NCBI GenBank assembly: GCA_017545095.1 | Contig: JAFYCU010000036.1 | Location: 1 to 26,326, forward strand | Length of the DNA: 26,326 nt | Reading direction: 5' to 3' | Source of the DNA: Muribaculaceae bacterium | GTDB lineage: Bacteria > Bacteroidota > Bacteroidia > Bacteroidales > Muribaculaceae | Shown: positions 16,026 to 22,791 of the stretch, one piece after another | Layout: each line of letters begins with the position of its first letter | Numbering within the stretch: the stretch's first letter is position 1 | The notes under the pieces: model-generated | Database searches by the model: none | What the model was told of the DNA's origin: nothing | Seen by the model: the letters and a program-made list of their open reading frames with translations, nothing else | Position numbers and translations under genes: made by a program

Positions 16026-17345
16026 CTCGCGCAAAGCACTGTGCAGGATGGGCAGTGTGGCCACAAAGGTGCACACGTCGGCCGCCGCCTGACACGCTTC
16101 CACACCCGTGAGACCGAAAAAACGGGGAAGCACCATGATAAGCGGGATGAAAAAGATGCCCCGTCGGCAGGCCGCCAGCACGTTGGCACGCCACGTCATG
16201 CCTATGGTCTGCATCATCATGTTGCTAAACATGCTCAGGGCGCACAGCGGCAGCACCACCACCTGCCAGCGCAACGCCGCCGAGCCGATGGCTATCACCG
16301 CCGGGTCGTCGCGAAACAGCTCGATGATGCCGTGGCTGAACACGAATCCTACCACGGCACAAACCATCAAGAACATCGTGCCCACACGGGTGCAGAACCA
16401 CAGCCCGGCACGCACACGGCCATTCAGCCCTGCGCCATAGCAGAAACCGCACAGCGGCTGGTAGCCCTGGCCCAGACCGATGACGGTGCTCATCACAAAC
16501 ATGGCGATGCGGTTCACGATGCTCATGGCGGCGATGGCGGCGTCGCCATAGTGCGATGCGGCCACGTTGAGCATGATGGTGGCCACGCTGCCCAGTGTCT
16601 GGCGCATGAGCGACGGCGTGCCGCCGGCCACAATCTCGCGCACCAGCGCACCGCTCAGCGTGAAATGCTGCCAGCGGATGAGGATGTTTTGGCGGTAATG
16701 GGTGAGTGTGAGCAGCAACACAAAACTCGAAGCCTGTCCCACCACGGTGGCCCACGCCGCGCCCTTGATGCCCATGCCGCAGCCAAAAATGAGGATGGGG
16801 TCAAGGGCCACGTTCATCACCGCGCCCACCACCACACCCAGCATAGCCAGCGCGGCGTTGCCCTGGAAACGCATCTGTCCGTTGAGTGTGAGCTGGGCGG
16901 TCATGAACGGCGCACCAAGCAGAATGATGCTCATGTAGTCGAGCGTGGGGCCGAGCACGGTGGGAGTGGCCCCCAGCAGCAACGCCAACGGACGGCGCAG
17001 CAGCCAGCCCACCACCATAATGGCCACACCCGTCACAATCGAGTAAAAGAACCCAGTGCTGGCCATCACCTCGGCATCGTGGCGACGGCGAGCTCCCAGT
17101 TGGCGCGAGATGTAGTTGCCCGAGCCGTGACCAAAGAAAAAGGCCACGCTTTGGATGATGAACATCAGCGGAAACACCACGCCCACGGCTGCTGTGGACT
17201 GCGTGTCGATTTGGCCGACAAAGAATGTGTCGACCATATTATATAAGGTGACAACAAGCATGCTGATGATGGTCGACACCGACATGGTGCCAATCACCCG
17301 GGGCACGGGAGCCTGTGTCAGAAACAGGTAGTTGTCACGGTTCAT
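16017..17345 (-). CDS. MATE-family efflux transporter
   Basis: The 442-residue protein has twelve predicted membrane helices in two similar halves. Family features include TIISMLVVTLYNMVDTFFVGQ near the N-terminus, AAVGVVFPLMFIIQSVAFFFGHGSG, and GLGQGYQPLCGFCYGAG in the second half, all typical of the MatE (PF01554) domain, DinF/NorM-like. It lies 62 bases after aguB on the same strand and could be cotranscribed with the agmatine-to-putrescine genes, which would make a polyamine or drug export role plausible but unproven. Its 3' end overlaps the convergent GNAT gene by 9 bases. The spacer upstream (17346-17407) holds GGGTG/TAGGGT iterated words. Confidence 0.93.
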   Translation of the reverse strand: MNRDNYLFLTQAPVPRVIGTMSVSTIISMLVVTLYNMVDTFFVGQIDTQSTAAVGVVFPLMFIIQSVAFFFGHGSGNYISRQLGARRRHDAEVMASTGFFYSIVTGVAIMVVGWLLRRPLALLLGATPTVLGPTLDYMSIILLGAPFMTAQLTLNGQMRFQGNAALAMLGVVVGAVMNVALDPILIFGCGMGIKGAAWATVVGQASSFVLLLTLTHYRQNILIRWQHFTLSGALVREIVAGGTPSLMRQTLGSVATIMLNVAASHYGDAAIAAMSIVNRIAMFVMSTVIGLGQGYQPLCGFCYGAGLNGRVRAGLWFCTRVGTMFLMVCAVVGFVFSHGIIELFRDDPAVIAIGSAALRWQVVVLPLCALSMFSNMMMQTIGMTWRANVLAACRRGIFFIPLIMVLPRFFGLTGVEACQAAADVCTFVATLPILHSALRELQ

Positions 17346-17407
17346 TCAATCGGGGGGTGATGGGGTGTGATAGGGTGGAATAGGGTTATGGAAAACGCTT
17401 TGTCTGG

Positions 17408-18283
17408 TCAGTCAATGAATCGCTGTGTGAGGTCGCCATATTGGTCGATGCGTCGGTCGCGCAGGAACGGCCACCAGCGGCGCACGTTCTCGCTGCGTCG
17501 CAGGTCCACCTCCACCACTTGCTCCACTTCGGCATCGGTGGGTGCACCGTAGAGCAGCTCGCCTTGCGCTCCGGCCACAAAGCTGCTGCCCCAGAACTGG
17601 ATGCCGCGTGTCAGACCCGAGGGGTCGGGCTCATGGCCCACGCGGTTCACGGTCACCACGGGCAGTCCGTTGGCGACGGCATGGCCGCGCTGCACGGTCA
17701 TCCATGCCTCGCGCTGCCGCAGCTGCTCGGCGGGCGTGTCGCTGCTCTCGAAGCCGATGGCGGTGGGGTAGATGAGCAGCTCGGCGCCGCGCAGGGCCAT
17801 CAGCCGCGCGGCCTCGGGGTACCATTGGTCCCAGCACACGAGCACACCCAGCCGGCCCAGCGAGGTGTCGATGGGCGTGAACCCCAGGTCGCCGGGGGTG
17901 AAGTAGAATTTCTCGTAATAGGCCGGGTCGTCGGGGATGTGCATCTTGCGGTAGCGGCCGGCCATGCTCCCGTCGGTGTCGAAGACCACCGCCGTGTTGT
18001 GATACAGGCCCGCCGCACGGCGCTCGAAAAGCGAGGTCACCAGCACAATGCCGCACTCACGGGCAATGTGGGCGTAATGCTCGGTGGCTTCGCCGGGGAT
18101 GGCTGTGGCCAGGTCGAAGTTGTCGACGCTTTCCACTTGGCAAAAGTAGAGCGAGTCGTGCAATTCCTGCAACACCACCAGTTGCGCTCCCTGCGAGGCC
18201 AGGTGGCGGATTTTCTCACTCAGCCGTAGGCGGTTGTCGCCGCAGTCGGCACTGTTACGCTGTTGGATGATTCCGATTTTCAT
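17408..18283 (-). CDS. aguB: N-carbamoylputrescine amidase
   Basis: The 291-residue nitrilase-fold enzyme has the catalytic triad Glu40 (VVLQELHDS), Lys113 (GRYRKMHIPDD) and Cys150 (GVLVCWDQWYPEAAR). The CWDQWYPEAAR sequence is characteristic of N-carbamoylputrescine amidases, which hydrolyse N-carbamoylputrescine to putrescine, CO2 and ammonia. Length is standard. It lies directly downstream of aguA (67-base gap) on the same strand, completing the two-step agmatine to putrescine pathway and supporting the specific name. Cytosolic; no signal peptide. Confidence 0.94.
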   Translation of the reverse strand: MKIGIIQQRNSADCGDNRLRLSEKIRHLASQGAQLVVLQELHDSLYFCQVESVDNFDLATAIPGEATEHYAHIARECGIVLVTSLFERRAAGLYHNTAVVFDTDGSMAGRYRKMHIPDDPAYYEKFYFTPGDLGFTPIDTSLGRLGVLVCWDQWYPEAARLMALRGAELLIYPTAIGFESSDTPAEQLRQREAWMTVQRGHAVANGLPVVTVNRVGHEPDPSGLTRGIQFWGSSFVAGAQGELLYGAPTDAEVEQVVEVDLRRSENVRRWWPFLRDRRIDQYGDLTQRFID

Positions 18284-18350
18284 TGCGCTGTTGTGTTGCG
18301 TTTTTGGGTTATAGTTGTTATCGTGGCTATGGATTTAATAGCTTGGTTTT

Positions 18351-19379
18351 TTAGGAATCCATGGCTGGCAGCTGCATGGTTGCGCAGTGGAGCGAGCCGT
18401 GTTGCTCGATGAGTGGTCGGCAGTCGATGCCTATGGCGCGGTGGTGGGGCATGAGCTCTTGCAGGATGCGCACGGCCTGGGCATCGCGTTCGGGGCAGCC
18501 GTAGGTGGGCACCAGCACGCTGTGGTTGGTGATCAGGAAGTTGGCATAGGTGGCCGGCAGCCGGTGGCCGTAGCTGTCGTGCAGCACCGGGGGGGGCGGC
18601 AGCTGCACCCGGCGGTAGGGCTTGCCGTCGACGTCGCGGAAGGTGCTGATTTGCTTCACCATCAGGCCAATCTCGTCACTCTCCTCGCTGCCTGGCACGG
18701 ACCAGGTGGTGACAATCACGTTGCCCGGCACAAAACGCGCCAGCGTGTCGATGTGGCCGTCGGTGTCGTCGCCTGGCACGTAGCCGTGGTCGACCCACAG
18801 CACCTGTTGCGCGCCTAAGCGTTGCTTCAGCTCTTGCTCGATGCGGGGCTTGTCCCATGCTGCGTTGCGGTTGGGCGAGAGCAGACATTGGCTCGTGGTC
18901 ATGATGGTGCCGCGTCCGTCGGTCTCCACTGAGCCGCCCTCGAGCACCATGTCACGATGGTTGTCGAGCGGGAACGTTGGCCGGCCGTTGCAGAGCAGGA
19001 GGCCGTGCAGCCGCTCGGTGACCAGGTTGTCGAGGTTGGCGGCAAACTTCATTCCCCACGCGTTGAAGGTGAAGTCGAGCAGGTGGGTGCGTGCATCGTC
19101 GGCATCCACGGCCAGCGGACCGTAGTCGCGCGTCCAGGTATCGTTGGTGGGCAGGTCGATGATGACGAGCCGCTGGTCCGGCACGTCGGCCAGCAGCCGG
19201 CGCACGCTGTCGGGCTCGGGGGTGACCACAATCAGCGGCTCATCGGCCAGGATGGCACGCGCAATCGAGCAGTAGCACGCCTGCACGCGGTCCAGTATCT
19301 CGGCCCAGTCGGTGCCGCCATGCGGCCAAGCCATCAGCACCGCACCCTGCCGTTCCCATTCAGCCCGAAATCGATTCAT
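18351..19379 (-). CDS. aguA: Agmatine deiminase
   Basis: The 342-residue enzyme belongs to the guanidino-modifying fold. Visible active-site elements are NDTWTRDYGP (79-88), FTFNAWG (103-109), VLEGGSVETDGRGT (145-158), GDDTDGHIDT (203-212, catalytic His209) and the nucleophile Cys332 in GSLHCATMQLP. It converts agmatine to N-carbamoylputrescine and ammonia, the first step completed by aguB downstream. The ATG at 19379 begins MNRFRAEWERQGAVLMAWPH, the usual N-terminus; 22 upstream in-frame codons come from a spacer of repeated ACTAGT words. A C8 run (18589-18596 on the plus strand reads G8) encodes the PPPP turn and could slip. Confidence 0.94.
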   Translation of the reverse strand: MNRFRAEWERQGAVLMAWPHGGTDWAEILDRVQACYCSIARAILADEPLIVVTPEPDSVRRLLADVPDQRLVIIDLPTNDTWTRDYGPLAVDADDARTHLLDFTFNAWGMKFAANLDNLVTERLHGLLLCNGRPTFPLDNHRDMVLEGGSVETDGRGTIMTTSQCLLSPNRNAAWDKPRIEQELKQRLGAQQVLWVDHGYVPGDDTDGHIDTLARFVPGNVIVTTWSVPGSEESDEIGLMVKQISTFRDVDGKPYRRVQLPPPPVLHDSYGHRLPATYANFLITNHSVLVPTYGCPERDAQAVRILQELMPHHRAIGIDCRPLIEQHGSLHCATMQLPAMDS

Positions 19380-19467
19380 GATTGTTTTGTTAGAAGTGAA
19401 GATATTGCTAGTTTTTACTAGTGCTACTAGTTGAACTGGTTTCACTAGTGTTGATGGTTTAACGTTC
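19380..19467. repeat. Repeated ACTAGT palindromes upstream of aguA
   Basis: Within 19410-19451 the word ACTAGT occurs three times, with related TAGTTTTT and ACTGGTTTCACT words between. No TAnnTTTG box was found here, so the aguA promoter was not identified. The spaced palindromes could be an operator or another example of word iteration. Confidence 0.4.
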
Positions 19468-19515
19468 AGGCCTCATGGTAAGCCCCTCCAGGAGGGGCTT
19501 GGTGAGGCCTTTTTT
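19468..19515 (+). terminator. Long perfect two-part hairpin followed by T6 on the plus strand
   Basis: Outer stem AGGCCTCA/TGAGGCCT (19468-19475, 19503-19510) encloses inner stem AAGCCCCTCC/GGAGGGGCTT (19480-19489, 19491-19500). T6 follows on the plus strand only. It is a strong intrinsic terminator by shape, yet no plus-strand gene lies upstream before 16025; both flanking genes read minus. Confidence 0.7.
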
Positions 19516-19562
19516 CAGTTCACAGTTCATGGTTATCGCGATGTGGCTTATCGTGCGTAAGC

Positions 19563-19578
19563 CATCTCGCATCTTAAA
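19563..19578. repeat. 16-bp word shared with 2589-2604
   Basis: CATCTCGCATCTTAAA occurs exactly here and at 2589-2604. Here it overlaps the last codons of the small unknown gene; there it lies just ahead of a permease start. Both belong to the iterated-word class seen in the spacers. Confidence 0.6.
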
Positions 19579-19813
19579 TATCATTACCAAACTCGTGGTA
19601 ATGGTCCCATATCGACTCTTGTGAGTCCATGATTTCGTCGATGAAGTCGCGGTAGCCCGTAGTCTTGTTATATCCGCGCTCATCGCACCATTCGGCATAG
19701 TCTTTTTGTAGCGTTTCGTCATCTGTCAGCATCTGCTCAAACTCGGCGTCGAGCGAGCTGGTGTTGCTGTGTTTGTCGAGCAACGCACGCAGAATTTCGG
19801 AAATGTCGTTCAT
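19574..19813 (-). CDS. Small acidic protein of unknown function
   Basis: The 79-residue product begins MNDISEILRALLDKHSNTSSLD and contains DAEFEQMLTDDETLQKDYAEWCDERGY, then FIDEIMDSQESIWDHYHEFGNDI. It is strongly acidic, probably helical, without signal peptide or membrane segment. I do not recognise the family. A TAATTTTG box on the minus strand at 19863-19870 lies about 50 bases upstream and could be its promoter, although no good -33 TTG is present. It stands alone between aguA and the 20-25 kb cluster. The open frame, start and upstream box favour a real gene. Confidence 0.7.
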   Translation of the reverse strand: MNDISEILRALLDKHSNTSSLDAEFEQMLTDDETLQKDYAEWCDERGYNKTTGYRDFIDEIMDSQESIWDHYHEFGNDI

Positions 19814-20034
19814 GATGAGTTAGTTATACAATTGAAGTTTAGGTCATGATTTTTTGAGGGTGCAAAATTACTACAAAAATCCCGATTGGCCTCCATGCCG
19901 AATGTTAAATGACGTATAAGCCCGAATTTTTACCGATATCGGTGATGCGGCAGCTGGTTGCAAAAAACGGTTTTTTCGTTTTTTAATGCTGTTGTACCGC
20001 GATATGGCACATCGGCACCCTACCTTTGCAGCGT

Positions 20035-20160
20035 GAGAGAAAGAATGATCTGAAGTTTCGCTAACTCACCATGAAAAACAGCCTCGCCATGCGCCTCCCT
20101 TGTGGAGCCATAGCGAGCCAGCCACGCCCCCTGCGCGACGCATCTGGGCGTGGTTGTTTT
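20035..20160 (+). ncRNA. Candidate small plus-strand RNA with intrinsic terminator
   Basis: A TAnnTTTG match, TACCTTTG, lies at 20021-20028. About 95 bases later a hairpin CCACGCCC/GGGCGTGG (20122-20129, 20146-20153), with inner TGCG/CGCA, is followed by TTGTTTTC. Between them is a possible second hairpin (CTCGC/GCGAG with inner CTCC/GGAG, about 20082-20117). The box has no TTG at the proper -33 distance, which weakens the case. It may be a short RNA, an untranslated leader, or chance. Confidence 0.35.
20122..20160 (+). terminator. Probable rho-independent terminator, plus strand
   Basis: Eight-base GC-rich stem, an internal loop, a four-base upper stem with a CGA loop, then TTGTTTTC. It ends the candidate small RNA described here; no plus-strand gene is otherwise available. 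Confidence 0.55.
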
Positions 20161-20236
20161 CGTCATGGCGCGTGGTGGCGGCTCAAGGCATCAGCCATGG
20201 CGTTCAGGGCCAAGCACATCTCTCGCGTGAGTTCGT

Positions 20237-20362
20237 CGGTTTCCTTCAGTGTCGGCACCCCACGTCGGCAGCCTGCATCGGCATCCCACGTCGGCAGCCC
20301 GTGTCGACACCCCGCGTCGGTTTCCTTCTGTGTCGGCACCCCGCGCCGGCAGCCTGCATCGG
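20237..20362. repeat. 45-bp direct repeat with internal 13-14 bp units
   Basis: Copies at 20237-20281 and 20318-20362 differ at three bases and are 81 bases apart. Between and within them, a shorter unit resembling TCGGCANCCCNNG recurs about seven times. Spacing of 81 keeps frame, but neither strand gives a protein-like product. Confidence 0.75.
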
Positions 20363-20393
20363 TTGTGTATGCTGCGGTGCCGCAGCCTCGGCC

Positions 20394-20744
20394 TCAGCCT
20401 TTCATCTTGATTTCCGGCTCACGCAGGTTTATTTCAGGCCGCGACAGGTGCAGCTCCTCGTCGCTGCACAGGCGATAGACATGGTTGCGGACCCAGTCGC
20501 CTAGTTCCTGCACGTTGCGCGAGTTCGCGCCCACGTTCAGCAGGTTCAGCACCGAGCGCGAAGTGGGCTCCACCGTCACCCGGCACGACTGCGTGCCCGT
20601 GGCCACTACGCGCAGCCGCACACGCTCGCTCAGCGGCGACAACAGCCAGCCCCGCCGCCCCTCCACGGTGAACCGCTCCTCGTCGCACTCCACCGCCGTG
20701 AACCGCCCAGACGAGTGCACCAGCCCCTTCAAAGCCGTGTACAC
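20394..20744 (-). CDS. Conserved-looking hypothetical protein, start uncertain, possibly 5'-truncated
   Basis: The frame gives 116 residues from a GTG at 20742-20744. The protein has alternating strands (RVRLRVVATGTQSCRVTVEP), then SRSVLNLLNVGANSRNVQELGDWVRNHVYRL and a charged tail. It is cytosolic, and I do not recognise the family. Its codons are GC-rich like the core genome, unlike the AT-rich genes upstream. In-frame sequence before the GTG still looks coding (DFDLNTRR), but no ATG, GTG or TTG is found back to the stop of the upstream gene at 20820. Either it starts at the GTG or its 5' end was lost at the cassette junction. It is the last gene of the minus-strand cluster. Confidence 0.65.
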   Translation of the reverse strand: MYTALKGLVHSSGRFTAVECDEERFTVEGRRGWLLSPLSERVRLRVVATGTQSCRVTVEPTSRSVLNLLNVGANSRNVQELGDWVRNHVYRLCSDEELHLSRPEINLREPEIKMKG

Positions 20745-20819
20745 CCGCCGAGTGTTCAGGTCAAAATCGATGGTCGTGCATCGCGTCGGTTGTGCGTGCC
20801 GCGTAACCGCACAAAAGGT

Positions 20820-21392
20820 TCAAATGTCGATTTCTGTGCCTGGTGTCAAAAGTTGCCTCTGCAAGCTGGCGCTGTCGGTCAATGCCTTGAATGGGCTGGA
20901 TGCGGCCAAGTCGTTGATTTGCTGTAATGCAAGCGACAACATTTGGTTGTCACCTCTTTCAATAGCCTTGTCAACAATGTCAAACTGTTTTTGGAATATG
21001 GCTCGCCGTTCGTCAAAGGTTCTCTCAAGATACAGCACAATGGCATCACGTTGCGCTCTAATCATCGCAATATCTGCATCACGTTGAGCCCGAATCTTTT
21101 CTCGCTTTGTTTCTTGGATTTCACTGAACTTTTGGGCATCGCGTGCTGCATTAGCTATTGCCTTAATAGCCCCAAGTACATCAGAAGGATTCATGAGTTT
21201 CTTGGCTGTTTGACTGATGTATTGATCCTCCTCTTCCGATGTCATATCCTCGTTCAATCTGACGGCCTTACCTTTTCCCTTTTTGGTACTCTTCTCTTTA
21301 TTGTTATTGTTTTCAGATATTTCATCGCCAGATAGAAGGTCTTTAGCCTTGTCGGCAAGAGATAGCAAGTCTGTTATTTTCTTGATATTCAT
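20820..21392 (-). CDS. Coiled-coil hypothetical protein, coupled to the glycine-rich protein gene
   Basis: The 190-residue protein has a leucine-rich N-terminal helix (MNIKKITDLLSLADKAKDLL), a charged Lys/Asn/Gly linker (about 28-45), then long helices. Residues about 85-150 form a predicted coiled coil with a repeated IRAQRDA word. The end reads AIERGDNQMLSLALQQINDLAASSPFKAL, a helical pattern I associate with uncharacterised bacterial cytosolic proteins. Its ATG overlaps the stop of the 323-residue gene (ATGA), so translation is probably coupled and the products may form a complex. No catalytic motif is visible. It is AT-rich compared with flanking genes. Confidence 0.8.
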   Translation of the reverse strand: MNIKKITDLLSLADKAKDLLSGDEISENNNNKEKSTKKGKGKAVRLNEDMTSEEEDQYISQTAKKLMNPSDVLGAIKAIANAARDAQKFSEIQETKREKIRAQRDADIAMIRAQRDAIVLYLERTFDERRAIFQKQFDIVDKAIERGDNQMLSLALQQINDLAASSPFKALTDSASLQRQLLTPGTEIDI

Positions 21393-22360
21393 AGGTCGCG
21401 ATTTAATATTTTGTTCACTTTAGTGATTTGGAGTTGCGATTCATCGCTCACATATCCACGCTCGTTGAGGATGGCTACTTGCGAAAGCTCGCTCATCGCC
21501 TTTGTCATGAGGGCTGCCGATTGGAAAGCTTCAAGCGCATACGGGTCTTGGGCATCATAGTCATAAATCAAGGGGTACAGAAACTCCAATTGCTCTTCAA
21601 TGCGCTCTTGTAGACAAAGCGTCACATCTCTCAGTTCATCGGCCCGCGCAATGATGCCATCCATCAAAGCCCAGCCTGTTTCGGCTTTCTCTCGGAACTC
21701 TTTGACTGCGGCATAATACTCCTCGGCTTGGGTAAGCTTTTTTGAATAAATCATGCCAGCCACAATGCCGATACCAACTAAAGCCACAATGCCAGTTGAT
21801 GCAGCCGTAATGCCGGTTAGCACCGTGCTGCCAAGAGCCACTCCCCCTCCGCCCGAAGCCAGCGACCCCCCCCCCAACCAAGCCAAAGTGGCATTAGTGG
21901 CTGCGGCGCCGTGCAACGAGGCAATGGCGGTTCCTGTGCTGGCCGACGCAAAGGTGGAAACGGCACCAGTGACTAAAGAGGGGACTCCCGCCACAGCCAC
22001 CGAGGCCAAACTACCGCCCGTCAAAGCTGTGCTTAAAACCTGCGAGGCATTCATCTCAACGGTTTCCAATGCCTTGATTTCATTGTTTGACAGGCCGATT
22101 TCACCACCCAAGTCGAATTCCTTGGTTTTGTAATTGAGCTTCATTGTGGTTAGGTATCCCAGAAACACTTTCACCGTGGTTTGAAGAGCCTCTAACCGAA
22201 TACGTGCAAATTCATTCAGTTTGTCGTTGGCTGTCTCACGTCTACTTTCGTTTTCGGCTTGAGTCCTATTATAAAGCGACTCCGCCTCAGCCTTCAGCCG
22301 CTTGGCCTCCTTGCGGTCTTCCCAAGCCTGAATGCCAGTAATTGTCTTCCAGAACCCCAT
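21389..22360 (-). CDS. Coiled-coil protein with a glycine/alanine-rich hydrophobic core, possible membrane-inserting protein
   Basis: The 323-residue protein has three parts. Residues 12-75 are charged helices (EDRKEAKRLKAEAESLYNR). Residues 105-205 are a long Gly/Ala/Ser/Thr-rich stretch including ATNATLAWLGGGSLASGGGG and a strongly hydrophobic GIVALVGIGIVAGMIY, consistent with small-residue-packed membrane hairpins. Residues 206-323 are helical with coiled-coil character. The architecture recalls glycine-zipper or pore-forming proteins and, loosely, ISG12-like Gly/Ala domains, but no family was confirmed. A G10 run on the coding strand (21866-21875) encodes GGG 163-165 and could slip. Two bases separate it from the upstream MORN-type gene and the coiled-coil partner overlaps its end. 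Confidence 0.82.
   Translation of the reverse strand: MGFWKTITGIQAWEDRKEAKRLKAEAESLYNRTQAENESRRETANDKLNEFARIRLEALQTTVKVFLGYLTTMKLNYKTKEFDLGGEIGLSNNEIKALETVEMNASQVLSTALTGGSLASVAVAGVPSLVTGAVSTFASASTGTAIASLHGAAATNATLAWLGGGSLASGGGGVALGSTVLTGITAASTGIVALVGIGIVAGMIYSKKLTQAEEYYAAVKEFREKAETGWALMDGIIARADELRDVTLCLQERIEEQLEFLYPLIYDYDAQDPYALEAFQSAALMTKAMSELSQVAILNERGYVSDESQLQITKVNKILNRDL
21866..21875 (-). repeat. G10 homopolymer inside the glycine-rich gene
   Basis: Ten consecutive C on the plus strand encode codons 162-165. Gain of one G shifts into a frame that ends at 21636; loss of one G leads to a stop within about 20 codons. Such tracts can act as phase-variation switches, or can be a sequencing or assembly error site. 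Confidence 0.8.
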
Positions 22361-22362
22361 AC

Positions 22363-22782
22363 CTAATATTTTATTGTTCTAATAACAACACCTTTTTGAT
22401 TATACACCACATAGTTTCCTTTTAATTTCCCTTTTTTATAGCGAGCAGTGATGTAGCATTTGCCGTTGGGGTAGTAGATGAGCATTTCGCCGTCAAGGAT
22501 CCCTGAGTTCCAATGGCGTACACGGTTCAGCTGTCCATTTGGGTAGAACAGTCGCTCTTCGCCATCTTTTATGTTGTTAATGTACTCACAGATGGTTTTA
22601 ACGGCTTCTCCATCGTCATAACGCTCGGTGACTTCAACGCGCATTTGGCGCTTTTTCTCCTCGGTCATGCCACCGAAGAGAGGTGTCATCACGCTCCTGT
22701 CAGATTTCCTGAAGAACAGTATTGTGGCAGCAATAAAAAATGCTGCCACAATCACACAGATGATAATCGCTGTTGTGCTCAT
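22363..22782 (-). CDS. Membrane-anchored MORN/YwqK-type repeat protein
   Basis: The 139-residue protein starts with one membrane helix (TTAIIICVIVAAFFIAATILFF) and a short linker. At least three MORN_2-like repeats follow: GEERLFYPNGQLNR, GEMLIYYPNGKCYI and GNYVVYNQKGVVIR. The Y-P-N-G turns are the hallmark of YwqK-type proteins. In Bacillus subtilis the ywqK gene is linked to the toxin gene ywqJ, but MORN_2 proteins are widespread and most have no known role. It ends 2 bases before the glycine-rich gene, so it may be a partner of that protein. Cytosolic or periplasmic placement of the repeats is undetermined. Confidence 0.85.
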   Translation of the reverse strand: MSTTAIIICVIVAAFFIAATILFFRKSDRSVMTPLFGGMTEEKKRQMRVEVTERYDDGEAVKTICEYINNIKDGEERLFYPNGQLNRVRHWNSGILDGEMLIYYPNGKCYITARYKKGKLKGNYVVYNQKGVVIRTIKY

Positions 22783-22791
22783 AAAACTACG

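Larger units (their letters stand above)
19814..20393. other. 580-bp region without a convincing protein gene
   Basis: The left part is AT-rich and carries the -7-like box for the small upstream gene (19863-19870). The middle carries a possible plus-strand small RNA (20035-20160). The right part is GC-rich, with the 45-bp direct repeat and a GCTGCGG/CCGCAGC hairpin (20371-20386) just after the last gene of the minus-strand cluster; this hairpin has no T-tract. A plus-strand frame at 20071-20478 is low in information and rich in Pro/Arg/Ser, and is judged non-coding. Confidence 0.5.

Noticed and set aside
18589..18596. G8 tract in aguA as a phase-variation site
   Set aside because: Metabolic gene and a shorter tract encoding a conserved-looking proline turn; noted in the gene entry only.
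20237..20362. Direct repeats considered as a CRISPR array
   Set aside because: Only two long copies, imperfect and with repeat-derived sequence in between; no spacers and no cas genes.
20071..20478. 135-codon plus-strand frame across the 45-bp repeats
   Set aside because: Product is Pro/Arg/Ser-rich and dictated by the DNA repeat; it runs into the opposite-strand gene and matches no domain.
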